Shown: positions 51,550-62,073, counted from the stretch's first letter. The stretch: DNA of 64,000 nucleotides from Chloroflexota bacterium (GCA_016234595.1 JACRBG010000016.1:42680-106679); one strand, 5' to 3'. The notes: generated from the sequence alone by a model not told the origin. A program made the numbers and translations.

Positions 51550-54500
51550 TTGACATCACCAGCCCCTTCTAACGGTTTGTCAGCTTCTAATGGTCAATCT
51601 GTCCGGAAATTTTCCGTAGTCAGCCTCGTATCACCGTTGCTACGTGAACAACTTTCTGTCACATCCTCACGTCCTACTAATGGACAGATTCAACGCTTCC
51701 AAGCGATTGTCGTGCGTATTCGGATTGATGGCCTGACTGATGAAGCTGTTCAAAACAGTATCGTGTCCAGCAAGGCCTCGGTTATCACGACCCTGTTTAA
51801 TACTCTTTACGCGCCACTCCTTCAACCCCTACAAGACGCCAAAATTACCTTAGCCGAATTAAGCATGAACCGCCTGACCGCGATCGTACCGCTCGAAAGT
51901 GTGGCCCAAGCTGGTCGTGTACTGCAAACCTTGACGGCTGTCGAAAAATCAATTGAAGCCACCCTAGATAAAACTCCCCCCGGTTATCCCCATATTCATT
52001 GGAAAATCGCGGCGGGTGCGGGCATTGGGCAGGTTGCGACCTTCGTCTTTAATAGCGAGGGCCTTCAGCGTAACGTTTTTATATTCGGCGGCCCTGCCAT
52101 TGATCAAGCCGATCAAGCATTGGCACTGGCAAAAGATGGGAAAGTGATCACCCATCGCGATGTGCTCAAGCGCCTCGGTAGTGCGCCGATGGGTCAATGG
52201 GTTGCCAGCAACTTCTTCCTTCCCGAAGGCAGTTTTGCCGAAAGTCAGGTCGGCGAAGCACTGGCAAAAGGACAAAATAAACGTTCAAGTTCACCGCTAC
52301 CTGTTACAGGCAATTCAAGCACCATCGCTACTGCTGAGATGTTTATTGACCCACTCTTGCGGGCCGGCTCACCTTTCCATTCTGTTCAAGAAGGCGTTCT
52401 AACGGAACATCTAGCCTGTATTGTGTTGCGGATCAAAGGCATAACCCTCAGCACCGACGAAGTCATCCCGCGTTGGACAAGCATTTTAGAAAATGTGCTA
52501 GACATCGCGTCCCGCTACGGTGCTTTGCTTGACCGTATTGCGGTTGAGGCCGATCAGTCCGAAATTCGCCTTGTTTTTGGTGTGCCCCATATCCAAGAAC
52601 AATCCAGTCGTAATGCAGCGGGTTGCGCCTTGGCCTTGCAACGTGCCCTCAATAATTCTGAACCCAGTTTGCATATGGCAATCGCCAGTGGCACTGGTTT
52701 TGCGGCTCTACTTGGGCACGAATATTTCAGCCCCTATACCGTCATTTCCCCGGCTCTAATCACGGCCTCCCAACTTGCTGATACCGCCGATGCCCGTGAA
52801 GTTGTTGGTGACGAAACTACCCAACACGCCACCGAAAAAATCTTTGGCTGGCGCGCTATGACGGGCAGTCGGGTTGGGCGACTAGATGCTGGCTTCACCA
52901 TGACAGGCGAAATCAGTCTGGGGGGCGGATTATCCACCCGCTATCAAATCGCTCGTCAAATTCCATTAGTGGGACGTGACGCCGAACGTGATCAAATTCG
53001 CAAAGAAGCCCAACGTGGCTTAAGTGGAGCCAATCATTTACTGTTGATGACGGGGGATAGTGGCAATGGGCGCTCGGCTCTCATTGATGAATTAATTGGA
53101 CAATGGTTGACCGCTGGTGGCAGCGGCTTTATCTCTATTGGCCCTGCCCATGTTCCAGCAGCACCCTATACTCTTTGGATTCCGATTTGGCAATTTTTGT
53201 TCGGCCTTTTTCCCGAATCCGAACCAGCCGCAAGTTTGGAAAAACTCCAACTATCGCTTATTCGCATGTTGCCCGATGCCGAATCCGCCATTCCAATGTT
53301 TGCCGAGGTGCTTGGTCTGACTCCTAACACATCGCCAATGGTGGATGGCCTAAAACCCGAAGTCCGACAAGAACGGTTATTTTCCACAACGCTCTATTTG
53401 CTACGACAAGTAGCCGAACTATCACCCTTGATGTTGATTTTTGAATATCTGGACAATAGTGATGCCCTATCACTTGACCTACTAAAGAAATTAGCCGATA
53501 GCCTTGAAAGTTATCCTGTGCTGTTTTGTGTGGAAGATCGCTCCAACTCAACCCATTCATTAGCTCATTATTTTGCGAACCCAACCCACATCGCCGCCAA
53601 GCCCCTTTCTGGTCAAGATGCGTGGCGATTACTCAATCACTTTCTGCCAGATATTCCTTGGCCTGTGCATTATCGCGCCGCCCTTGCCGAATTTTTGAAC
53701 ATTTATGATCCTGCCCATGGCGAAAGCAACAACGATTCCAAAGCCAACCATACGCCTGCCAATATCGTTGGACTGGCAACTGTGTTGGAACATGGCCTCC
53801 TAAAACGACGTGGTGGTCAGTGGGACTTTGACAACACCCCACCTCCGCAAGATTGGCCGCGTGATTGGCCGGAAATCACAGATTACTTGGTCAACAAAAT
53901 CCTAGGGGCACGCGAACGTCAAGTGATGTTCTATACTGCTGCCGATAGCATGACGTTTTATAACAATGTGCCATGGATTAAGAAGCACGCCCATCCTGCC
54001 TTGGTCGAACTAAACCGAATGCGCGAACTGCATCTGTGTGAGCGTTATGTTGATGAAGGGCCAACGCGACGTTGGGATAGATTCCGCCATCAAAATGTTC
54101 GCGAAACCCTCTATGCCCATTTGGATGTTAATGAACGAGCGGAAACCCACCAACAAATTGCCGTGTGGCAAATGCTCCGCGCACCGGGCCATGCGGGCAA
54201 AGCCCTTGTTGCCTATCATTTGGAACATGCCGGTGAAATACGTGGCGCGGTTGATGCCTATTTAGATGCCAGTCGTTTTGCCGCAGCTTGGGGGGCAAAC
54301 TCTGAAGCTATGCAAAGTGTTTTGGCTGCCGAGCGTTTAATTGCCCGCCAAGAAAATGAAGTTGCTCCCAGCGTATCACTCAAAATTCGCTTGGCATGGG
54401 CCGATTTGTATTTGCGCCAAAATAATTTGGAAAAAGCCATTGCCGAAACCAGCCGTGCCATAGATTACGCCGAGCAAATCGGGGAACCTATCCCATTGGC

Positions 54501-55740
54501 AAGTTCATTGATTATCCGCGCCCGTAGTGAAATGCAGCGCCGTAACTATTCAGCTGTCGGGATTGATGCCAATCGCGCAATTGGTCTATTGCAAAATAGC
54601 GAAGCTGGCGAGTTAGCCGTGGAAGCTAAATGGCTGCAAGCCCGTGCCCTCTTTGCGAATCAGCAACGTCAACATGCCGTGCGGGTCTTAGCCCGTGCCG
54701 TCGAAGCCGACCCCATCGCCAATCCCCGCCTTGAGATTGAAATGCGCTTGGATGTGGCCCATTACCTGATGTTGGATTACCAGCGCGACCGAGCTTTCCC
54801 GCATATTCAACAAGCCCATCAAAAGGCCGAAAAACTAGGCGACCCGACTTTGTTGCAACAAGCAACAGCCCAGTTAGGTCGCTTAAAAATCTTGTATGGT
54901 GAGGCCGAAGAAGGCATTGAAATTTTGGAGCGCGCCCTGCGGATGCCATCAGTATCCGATGGCAATCGTACCCCCGGCCATCTGCATCAAGATCATGCGT
55001 TGGCCCTGTGTTTCTTAGGACGCTATGATGCCGCCGCTACAGCCTTTGATGAAGCCGAGAAATATTTCATCTCGCAAAAAGATACCGCCAGTCTCGCCCA
55101 TCTACAGTTGCTGCGCGCCTATGAACTTTTTCTTGATCGTGAGCACTATGACCACATCGAAGCTACCTTGCAAAAATTTGAATCTGATAGCCAACCCTCG
55201 TCAGAAGACTTAGATCTATTGGCAAGCCTTTTACGCTTGGCTTTACACATCCACCGCAAACAATTTGACGATGCCAATCAGTTATTGCAAAAATTGAATA
55301 CCCGCAGTGTCACCTCGGCCATGTTGTGGTATCGCCCTGTGATAGCCCTCTATAATGCTGAATTGGTCATTTTGCAAGGGAATGTGGACGACGCCGATCA
55401 ATTTCTGCATCAGGCACTGGGGGCAGTCGGTGTACAGGGCGATTTACGCTATCTCACGGCCATCTATGCAGGTCTGGCCGAAGTCAAAATTATGCGCGAT
55501 GAAAAAGTCGAGGCGATTCAAGATGCTCTAGATCGGGCCGAAACCGCAGGCCGAAGACAGGGACGCCGTATTCATTTAGCTAAAGCCTTGCTGCTCTATG
55601 GGCAATATCTAAAGCATACCTCCCATCGCTATAGCACCCGTGCCCGTGCCAGCACCTTCCTGTTCGAGGCCAGTTTGCTCTATAAAGAAATGGGCCTGCC
55701 CATGCCAGAGCAAGTCGCGAGTTTTGGAGCGCAAGGTTAG
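51550..55740 (+). CDS. Large signalling protein: two degenerate cyclase-like domains, STAND-like ATPase, TPRs
   Basis: 1396 residues from TTG 51550, with a weak AAGG site upstream and no nearby ATG. Two class III nucleotide-cyclase-like domains lie at about 45-230 and 270-430. In both, the position of the first metal-binding Asp (usual pattern DIRGFT) is Arg (RIDGLT and RIKGIT), so catalysis is unlikely. An AAA/STAND ATPase follows at about 480-800, with a P-loop GDSGNGRS in which Lys is replaced by Arg, and a Walker-B-like LMLIFEYLDN. From about 870 to 1380 are many TPR units. The architecture is that of cyclase-ATPase-TPR regulators. It is divergent from the T-box operon. Confidence 0.85.
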   Translation: MTSPAPSNGLSASNGQSVRKFSVVSLVSPLLREQLSVTSSRPTNGQIQRFQAIVVRIRIDGLTDEAVQNSIVSSKASVITTLFNTLYAPLLQPLQDAKITLAELSMNRLTAIVPLESVAQAGRVLQTLTAVEKSIEATLDKTPPGYPHIHWKIAAGAGIGQVATFVFNSEGLQRNVFIFGGPAIDQADQALALAKDGKVITHRDVLKRLGSAPMGQWVASNFFLPEGSFAESQVGEALAKGQNKRSSSPLPVTGNSSTIATAEMFIDPLLRAGSPFHSVQEGVLTEHLACIVLRIKGITLSTDEVIPRWTSILENVLDIASRYGALLDRIAVEADQSEIRLVFGVPHIQEQSSRNAAGCALALQRALNNSEPSLHMAIASGTGFAALLGHEYFSPYTVISPALITASQLADTADAREVVGDETTQHATEKIFGWRAMTGSRVGRLDAGFTMTGEISLGGGLSTRYQIARQIPLVGRDAERDQIRKEAQRGLSGANHLLLMTGDSGNGRSALIDELIGQWLTAGGSGFISIGPAHVPAAPYTLWIPIWQFLFGLFPESEPAASLEKLQLSLIRMLPDAESAIPMFAEVLGLTPNTSPMVDGLKPEVRQERLFSTTLYLLRQVAELSPLMLIFEYLDNSDALSLDLLKKLADSLESYPVLFCVEDRSNSTHSLAHYFANPTHIAAKPLSGQDAWRLLNHFLPDIPWPVHYRAALAEFLNIYDPAHGESNNDSKANHTPANIVGLATVLEHGLLKRRGGQWDFDNTPPPQDWPRDWPEITDYLVNKILGARERQVMFYTAADSMTFYNNVPWIKKHAHPALVELNRMRELHLCERYVDEGPTRRWDRFRHQNVRETLYAHLDVNERAETHQQIAVWQMLRAPGHAGKALVAYHLEHAGEIRGAVDAYLDASRFAAAWGANSEAMQSVLAAERLIARQENEVAPSVSLKIRLAWADLYLRQNNLEKAIAETSRAIDYAEQIGEPIPLASSLIIRARSEMQRRNYSAVGIDANRAIGLLQNSEAGELAVEAKWLQARALFANQQRQHAVRVLARAVEADPIANPRLEIEMRLDVAHYLMLDYQRDRAFPHIQQAHQKAEKLGDPTLLQQATAQLGRLKILYGEAEEGIEILERALRMPSVSDGNRTPGHLHQDHALALCFLGRYDAAATAFDEAEKYFISQKDTASLAHLQLLRAYELFLDREHYDHIEATLQKFESDSQPSSEDLDLLASLLRLALHIHRKQFDDANQLLQKLNTRSVTSAMLWYRPVIALYNAELVILQGNVDDADQFLHQALGAVGVQGDLRYLTAIYAGLAEVKIMRDEKVEAIQDALDRAETAGRRQGRRIHLAKALLLYGQYLKHTSHRYSTRARASTFLFEASLLYKEMGLPMPEQVASFGAQG

Positions 55741-55857
55741 GCCATTCACTTCTTGATAAACCGACGCCTACCCGTTATAATTCCGTCCGTTTGGTTTAGT
55801 TTGTGAAATGATTCTCAGTCTTTTTTCAACGGTATTCCCAACCGTGCGGAGGTTGTT

Positions 55858-56289
55858 GTGCAAAATTCAGCCCGCCTTTTAATTGGTTTTGTGTTTGCGG
55901 CGCTCGTCATTGGTGGCTTTTTTACGATTAGTGGTGGGGAAATCCCTGCCGTTGAGCAAGTAACCAACCCCGATGCCTCAACTTTATCGGGCACTGGTGA
56001 TAAATTGGCTCAATTAGCACTGGTCGTGGTTGTCGCCGGCGGTGCTGTCATGAGCATAGCGATTGCCCTTGCGGTAAGTGCTTGGTTCCTCAATAAGCAA
56101 ATTGTGCGGGCCGCCCTCGAAGAACCCAAGCCTGTCAATATCCCGCAACTTTCATCACCACAGGTTGCCTTACAACAAAGTGGCTCGGCCATTTCGGTTG
56201 TCCAGAAAAATATCTTCCCCATCGTCGTTACCATCGGCGTTTTGGCCGTGATGACCTTTCTGATCTTGGTGTTCTCCGGCAACCTGTAA
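55858..56289 (+). CDS. Small membrane protein of unknown function
   Basis: 143 residues from GTG 55858, with GGAGG 7 bases upstream. Three membrane helices (LLIGFVFAALVIGGFFTI, LALVVVVAGGAVMSIAIALAV, IFPIVVTIGVLAVMTFLILVF) are joined by polar loops. I do not recognise the family. It follows the large cyclase-like gene by 117 bp and is tail-to-tail with the phosphodiesterase-like gene. Confidence 0.78.
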   Translation: MQNSARLLIGFVFAALVIGGFFTISGGEIPAVEQVTNPDASTLSGTGDKLAQLALVVVVAGGAVMSIAIALAVSAWFLNKQIVRAALEEPKPVNIPQLSSPQVALQQSGSAISVVQKNIFPIVVTIGVLAVMTFLILVFSGNL

Positions 56290-56294
56290 TCCGA

Positions 56295-57566
56295 TTACAG
56301 CGGCAGCGCCAACAAAATAGTCTCCATCTCTTCCGGGGTCATGCCACCGTGCATCCCTCGGAAGGATTTCAAAACCGTATCTTCATGCCACCAAACTTGC
56401 TCATTTCCCGTGGGCAGCACCAATAAATTACTGACCCGGCTCAGAAATTCGGCTGAGGGTTTCCCACTGCCAAAAAATCCTTGTTCGATCAAATCCGCCG
56501 TACGATGGATTTCGGCCAACCCCTCTAATTTTTCCGCCAGCAACCCATAAGCGTCTTCGATACATTCATCCCACACATACAGGAACAAATCGCGGGGTGA
56601 TCCAGCCGGGGTCAAAAGTTGCCCGCGTTGATTGGTCTTAATCAGGGCTTGAATTTGAGGTACATGCCGATTCAGATAGACCGTGGTTTCGGGTTTGACC
56701 TCAAGCTGTCCATGATCGGCGGTGACGAGCAATAACGTATTTTCGGCCTTGCCTGCCAGCGATTGATACAGGGTCTGTTCCAAAGTCGTCATCATCGTGC
56801 GGACTTCCGCCTCAAGATGGCGCGACCCCGGCCCATAACGGTGGGCGATGGTATCAATCGGCTCAAAATAGCAGAAAAAATAGGCTGGCCCTTCGCTGTT
56901 TATGACCGCATCCGTCAAATTCAGCAAGGCCTCGGTATTTGTTTTATACGGTATCACTTTGGCCCCCGCCAACAATTTATCCGAATAGGGTGAGGGCAGA
57001 TAGGCACTGTTCTGAAATACATACGACTTCACGCCCTGCCGCCCCAACCGCTGATAAATGGTCTGGTCTGGGAAAAATCCATCCCCGTTAAACCCCCGTT
57101 TTTGCAAGGTGTTACGCTCATAGTCCCCGGATACCGAAAACAGCAGCGGTGCGATGACCTCATCGGCCAGCGGCTCATAATAGACCCATTCAAACACACC
57201 CGATTGTCCAACGGGCAAGCCGCTGTGAATCGTCGTGACATGCGCCGCCGTCGCCGAGGGGAATTGGGAATTGATCTTCGACACCACCCCTTGTTCCACA
57301 AACCGCCGCAAAAAATCATGTTGCCCCTGATATTGCTGAAAAAATTGCCAGCCGAACGCATCCACAAACAGCAAAATCACCTTGTCATAGCGTTGGGGAA
57401 AATCACCGAGGACACTGGTCGGCAACCCGCTGTGTCCCTCACCCGTCAGCAGATGAAAAACGGTCTGGGGGATTTGCGAAAAACAATAGGTGTCATACAG
57501 CGGCTTGGCGAAATCAGGGCTTATCCGTGCCGCAGCCACCGCCTGAATTGAGTCGTGGTTATACAT
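56295..57566 (-). CDS. Alkaline-phosphatase-superfamily phosphodiesterase/nucleotide pyrophosphatase-like enzyme
   Basis: About 423 residues from ATG 57566, preceded by a strong GGGAGGGG; a start at 57599 has no such site. Metal and catalytic residues of the superfamily are visible: Asp in LLFVDAFGW, nucleophile Thr in FPSATAAHVTT, Asp and His in PIDTIAHRYGP, and Asp-His in VTADHGQ. There is no signal peptide, so it acts in the cytoplasm. It hydrolyses a phosphodiester or phosphonate; the substrate is unknown. Confidence 0.86.
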   Translation of the reverse strand: MYNHDSIQAVAAARISPDFAKPLYDTYCFSQIPQTVFHLLTGEGHSGLPTSVLGDFPQRYDKVILLFVDAFGWQFFQQYQGQHDFLRRFVEQGVVSKINSQFPSATAAHVTTIHSGLPVGQSGVFEWVYYEPLADEVIAPLLFSVSGDYERNTLQKRGFNGDGFFPDQTIYQRLGRQGVKSYVFQNSAYLPSPYSDKLLAGAKVIPYKTNTEALLNLTDAVINSEGPAYFFCYFEPIDTIAHRYGPGSRHLEAEVRTMMTTLEQTLYQSLAGKAENTLLLVTADHGQLEVKPETTVYLNRHVPQIQALIKTNQRGQLLTPAGSPRDLFLYVWDECIEDAYGLLAEKLEGLAEIHRTADLIEQGFFGSGKPSAEFLSRVSNLLVLPTGNEQVWWHEDTVLKSFRGMHGGMTPEEMETILLALPL

Positions 57567-57679
57567 ACCCCTCCCTATAAAATGTGATAAGTGCTGCACG
57601 CCTGCCTTAACTGTACTAAAATTTAAGGGGGATACAATGCCATTCGCTTGACCAATACATACAAAAAGGAGGGTCAGTT

Positions 57680-59565
57680 TTGACTTTCAACTTATTCAAG
57701 AAGACGATTCTGCCTATTGTGATTAGCATCTTTATTTCATCTGCCTATGTGACCAATGCTGGAAATTTAGGGGCATTTCATGAGAGCACCATTTTCGGGC
57801 GGGGTGTGGTGACAAACCTAGCATGGCGACCCGATGGTCTTGCGCTGGCAGTGGCAAGTGAGCGTGGCATTTGGCTGTATTCCGAAAATCTGGAAGATAT
57901 ATCTTTCTGGGCAACGCCAACAAGGATTCAGGAAATCTACTGGCATCCGTCACAAAACGAAATTATCTCCATAGACGAGAATGACATGGTAAGTATATGG
58001 GACGTTCTGACAGGGGAGCAGATTTCCCAATTAGATACCGAAGAATTTACTGTCGGTGCATGGAGTCCATTGGGTGATGTGTTCGCTTTAGGAACAAGTG
58101 TAGGTACAGTCTTGATTTATGACAGGGATTTAAGGAAATCGTAAATACCCTACATGTATCCGATGCGCGTATCACTGCCATTACATGGAGTCCTACTGCT
58201 CATCTTCTTGCAATCGGGGATAACAATGGGACGATTACAATATCGGATAATCAAGCAAGCACAACGAGCCAATGGCAGGCCGATGTCACAACTATCTTGG
58301 TCTTATTATGGAATTCTGATGAAAACCAAATAGCCAGCATATCCGACAATTATCTGGACGTGCCTGTAAAAATTTGGGATGCTTTGGATGGAAATATAAT
58401 AGGCAACCTTGCCAACTCCCATTTAGTGATAGCGGCCTATTGGGATGATGACTTGATTACAACAGCAGATTCAGGTGCTGAATTCCAAGTTTGGAATGGG
58501 ATGACAAAAGAAATATTGGGCAGCTACCCAATGGAGGATGTTTGGGGTATTGCCCTAGCATCGTGGTCTCCTGATGGAAAAAGATTAGCTACCGCTGGAT
58601 ACATAGACGGCAAAATTAGCATCTTGGAGGCGGATACCTTTGGAACTATCGCTACGGTCTATGGTCATAATCCTTGGGGCATAACCTCTGTGGCATGGCA
58701 ACCGAATGGTGATTGGTTAGTGGTGAGCGGGATTGCAACCGACATGTGGTTTTGGGATGCCCAACAGAATCGTTTTCTGGCTCGTGTGGAAACAAATCAC
58801 ATATCCATCTTTTCGAACTGGATTTGGGTGACTTGGAATTCTGATGGCAATGAGGTTCTTTCGCAATCCGCCGAAGCCCAAGCTGAGATATGGTCAATTG
58901 AGCAAAATGGAGACTCTATCAAAGCGGAAAATATATTAACTCTATCCGATGCCCCTTTATCATCTGCGTGGAGTCCAGATGGAAACGAACTCGCGTTCTT
59001 GGTGAATACTTTCCGCGTAAATGGCGAAGTCAAACTCGTCCTTCAGTCAATAGACGGCGCAACAAGTCGAACACTCCTCACTCAAAATGCACCGCCATAC
59101 TACCAGAACCTTGCTTGGGGGTCTGACCAAAACAAGTTAGCAGCGATCAACTCTGACGGCACGGTTGATATTTGGGACACCTCAACGGGAAAGGTCGTGA
59201 ACACCTTCTCCTCGATACCCTCTGAAGTTTATCAGCTTGAATGGGATGCTACCAATCGTTTCTTGGTAGTTACTGCTTCATGGGGCGGGATAGCACAAAT
59301 CATTGATACCCAAACAGGCCAAGTACAAATGGAAGTCGATCTAGGCTCAAGAATCGTTGATGCTACTTGGAATTCTGAGGGAAGCATTGCTTTCGCGTTG
59401 GAATCAGAGGTGCAATTGTGGGATGTGCAAACAGGCGAAATGATTGACCACTTCAAGCCTATGACGGTTAGTACAATAAACGACCTTGATTGGAATTGGC
59501 AAAGCACCAAATTGGCAGTTGGCTTAGATAATGGCTTGGTGGAAATCTGGGACTTCAGTAAATAA
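57680..59565 (+). pseudogene. Secreted WD40 beta-propeller protein interrupted by a frameshift
   Basis: The first frame (57680-58144) has a signal peptide and WD40-like blades (VTNLAWRPDG, SIWDVLTGE, GAWSPLGD) and stops soon after LIYDRD. From about 58123 a second frame continues the same pattern without a start codon of its own (GFKEIVNTLHVSDARITAI, TAHLLAIGDNNGTITI) and runs to 59565 with many more blades (VAWQPNGDWLVVSG, SAWSPDGNELAFL, DIWDTSTGKV). One missing base, for example a G in the GGG run at 58125-58127, would restore a single protein of about 628 residues. It may be a real mutation, a sequencing error or programmed slippage. Confidence 0.8.
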
Positions 59566-59626
59566 CCGATTGCATTACCCAGACCAAGTCGTTAGCAGAT
59601 CATTGCCAATCACACTCAAATTTCCA

Positions 59627-60529
59627 TTATGGTAAGTCTGTAGCCATCGGACTGGCAATGGGTATTATGTGATGAGTTAGTTTAGATAATTGTTCATAAG
59701 ATGAAATTTCAAAACAATCAATCCCATCGGATATTGTTTCAACAAAGCTTGGAATATCTAGGTCTGAAACCGCTTCCAAATCAAACTCATATGGGCTTCT
59801 GCTAAAGACACGCTCCCAAAATTGGTTTTGCATCTCCAAAGACAATTCTATTGGCTCAGATTGAATCCACATTCTCATCCAATTGATACTATTCAAATTC
59901 ACGCAGATATTCAGAGGCAATTCGTAACTGGTATATTCATAGTGAATTCCATAAAGAACAAACAGGCCAATCGAATAGTAGCGCATGGTCAAATATAAAT
60001 AACCAGCGGACTCTTCCAATTCCAGCGTTATTTCATCAGGTGCTTTATGTGAGTCAAGAATTTGAGCAGGCATTAGGGGGGACCAATCAATATAGCTTTC
60101 TGAGGGATTTTCTACTTGCAGATTTGCCGCTATTATCCGCTCACTCTCAACATCTATCCAAATAGCTGTCAACGTGTTGTCAATGCCTGCCCTACGGAAC
60201 AAACCACCCGTTGTTAAATATTTGCCGTCCTCCGAACCTTGCAGCAATGGGCGTCCCAGATTCGTTGTGGCCCAGTTCTGTAATTCTTCCCAACCACTGA
60301 CACCCACTTGCAAACCTAACCAACAAGGTGCAACGCAATTTGAATCAGACACTAAGGAATTAAGTGCATTCACTGCTTGAACATTTTCTGGAGTTGCGGT
60401 TGCTGTCCGCGTCAGCGATTGTGCCGCACTGATATTTGGGGCAGGGGCAGCCAAGCTCAAAAGGGTGGTCAGCAATAAACTCAAGCCCATCAACACACCG
60501 ACGGCATAGAATGTTTTGCGCTTTGCCAT
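59627..60529 (-). CDS. Secreted protein of unknown function with CVAPCWLGL motif
   Basis: About 300 residues from ATG 60529, preceded by GGGAGGCGGAG. The signal peptide or anchor is YAVGVLMGLSLLLTTLLSLAA, with a short Thr-rich linker. The motif SNCVAPCWLGLQVG, a Cys pair followed by Trp, recurs by my recollection in exported Chloroflexota proteins. Then comes GWEELQNWATTNLG, and the remainder is predicted alpha/beta with Cys near the C-terminus (GIDCFEIS). The function is unknown. The region 60563-60782 upstream holds a perfect palindrome. Confidence 0.8.
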   Translation of the reverse strand: MAKRKTFYAVGVLMGLSLLLTTLLSLAAPAPNISAAQSLTRTATATPENVQAVNALNSLVSDSNCVAPCWLGLQVGVSGWEELQNWATTNLGRPLLQGSEDGKYLTTGGLFRRAGIDNTLTAIWIDVESERIIAANLQVENPSESYIDWSPLMPAQILDSHKAPDEITLELEESAGYLYLTMRYYSIGLFVLYGIHYEYTSYELPLNICVNLNSINWMRMWIQSEPIELSLEMQNQFWERVFSRSPYEFDLEAVSDLDIPSFVETISDGIDCFEISSYEQLSKLTHHIIPIASPMATDLP

Positions 60530-60651
60530 CTCCGCCTCCCATTGTTTCAACTGCATTGACAAACGGTTAAGATTTTACCCCACCTCTTTCCCAATTCCCC
60601 ATACCCAAGCCAATTTATCTATTAAGTATCTAGTTGTAACACAAACTCATG

Positions 60652-60667
60652 CGTTACTATAGTAACG
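60652..60667. promoter_or_regulatory. Perfect 16-bp palindrome in a gene-free stretch
   Basis: CGTTACTATAGTAACG reads the same on both strands. A further GTAAC lies at 60636-60640. It is in the 310-bp gap between the secreted unknown protein (start 60529) and rplA (end 60840), about 125 bp upstream of the former and therefore a candidate operator. Apart from this and the rplA terminator nothing else is seen in the gap. Confidence 0.5.
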
Positions 60668-60782
60668 GATTCAACTTCGGCGCATATAATCCACATTTAT
60701 AGAACACATGTTCATATATAATTACCTACCCTATCCGTATTACTGACAAAAGGTGGTCACGTCTATATCTTTATCGGGAAAT

Positions 60783-60812
60783 AAAAAAGCCGACTGATAA
60801 AAATCAATCGGC
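60783..60812 (-). terminator. Terminator after rplA
   Basis: GCCGATTGAT and ATCAGTCGGC pair with a single mismatch around a 4-nt loop, followed on the minus strand by TTTTTTAT. It ends the rplK-rplA transcript 28 bp after the rplA stop. Confidence 0.85.
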
Positions 60813-60839
60813 CTGAAATTACTTTTTGAACTCCGCGTC

Positions 60840-61562
60840 TCAGGGAGCGACCGTAATACCCATCGCCAGCGCAATATTGGGGTCAACCCGCAGGCCGGGG
60901 CCCATTGTGCTGGTGACGACCAAACGTTTGAGGTAAATACCTTTGGCACTGGCAGGCTTGTTACGGCGCAGGGAATCCATCAAAGCACCCAAGTTGTCAA
61001 CCAATTGATGTTCTTCGAAGCGAATTTTGCCGATAGGGGCATGGATATTGCCCGTCTTGTCATTACGATAGGCCAGCTTACCAGCGCGGGCTTCACGAAT
61101 GGCGTTGGTAAGGTCTTCGGGGGCGACGACCGTGCCGGATTTGGGGCTGGGCATCAGGTTACGGCGACCCAAGACTTTACCGAGTTTACCGATCTTACGC
61201 ATGACCGCGGGGATGGCGATGGCGGTGTCGAATTCGACCCACCCATCACGCTCAATTTGGGTGATAATGTCGTCATCAGCGATGATGTCCGCACCCGCGT
61301 CTTTGGCAATTTGAACGGCTTCACCCTCAGCAAAAACGAGGATGCGGACGGTCTTGCCTAAGCCGTGTGGCAACAGCACCGTGCTACGAACTTGTTGATC
61401 GCTTTGACGTGGGTCAATGCCGAGGCGAGCATGAACTTCGACTGTTTCATCGAATTTCGCAAACGCTACTTGTTTGAGTAGGGCAATCGCTTCTTCGGGG
61501 GTGTAATTCTTCTCCCGATCCACTTTGGCAATTGCGCCTAGATAATTCTTGCCGTGAGCCAT
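60840..61562 (-). CDS. rplA: 50S ribosomal protein L1
   Basis: 240 residues. It starts MAHGKNYLGAIAKVDREKNY and has EVHARLGIDPRQSDQQVR, RNLMPSPKSGTV and AKGIYLKRLVVTSTMGPG, all diagnostic for L1. It binds 23S rRNA at the L1 stalk and, in many bacteria, represses its own operon. ATG 61562 has GGAGGA upstream. It is the last gene of the block here; rplJ/rplL do not follow, since a terminator and an unrelated gene come next. Confidence 0.97.
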   Translation of the reverse strand: MAHGKNYLGAIAKVDREKNYTPEEAIALLKQVAFAKFDETVEVHARLGIDPRQSDQQVRSTVLLPHGLGKTVRILVFAEGEAVQIAKDAGADIIADDDIITQIERDGWVEFDTAIAIPAVMRKIGKLGKVLGRRNLMPSPKSGTVVAPEDLTNAIREARAGKLAYRNDKTGNIHAPIGKIRFEEHQLVDNLGALMDSLRRNKPASAKGIYLKRLVVTSTMGPGLRVDPNIALAMGITVAP

Positions 61563-61647
61563 TGATATTCCTCCGGTGGTTATCGAGCCGAAACAGGCTC
61601 TCCCACTCTTGCTTGAAACAAAATTTGATTAATGTGACTAGGTTTGA

Positions 61648-62073
61648 CTAGTCAATAACTTCGATACCCATGCTGCGGGCTGTTCCCGCAATTTGGAGCA
61701 TAGCGCCCTCGACATCAACCGCATTGAGGTCTTCTTTTTTGATCTCAGCGATTTCTTTGACTTGGGTGCGAGTAATCTTACCAACCTTATCACGATTCGG
61801 GGTGCTGGAGCCTTTATCAACACCAGCGGCGCGGCGAATCAGGAATGCGGTGGGTGGACTCTTGAGACGGAACTTGAATGAACCATCGGTGAAGATGGTG
61901 ATTTCGGCTGGGATGATTTCACCAATCCGGCTGGCGGTCTTGGCGTTATATTCCTTGACGAAGTTCATCAAGTTAATCCCGTGTTGGGCCAACGCGGGAC
62001 CGACGGGCGGTGCTGGGCTTGCCTTCCCGGCTGGCAATTGCAGGGTGACAATTGCTTTGAGTTTCTTAGCCAT
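61648..62073 (-). CDS. rplK: 50S ribosomal protein L11
   Basis: 141 residues, the standard length. [35 protein letters not shown] and the C-terminal [12 protein letters not shown] are conserved. It binds the GTPase-associated centre of 23S rRNA together with the L10/L12 stalk. It lies between nusG and rplA in the usual order, with 85 bp before rplA. Confidence 0.97.
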   Translation of the reverse strand: MAKKLKAIVTLQLPAGKASPAPPVGPALAQHGINLMNFVKEYNAKTASRIGEIIPAEITIFTDGSFKFRLKSPPTAFLIRRAAGVDKGSSTPNRDKVGKITRTQVKEIAEIKKEDLNAVDVEGAMLQIAGTARSMGIEVID

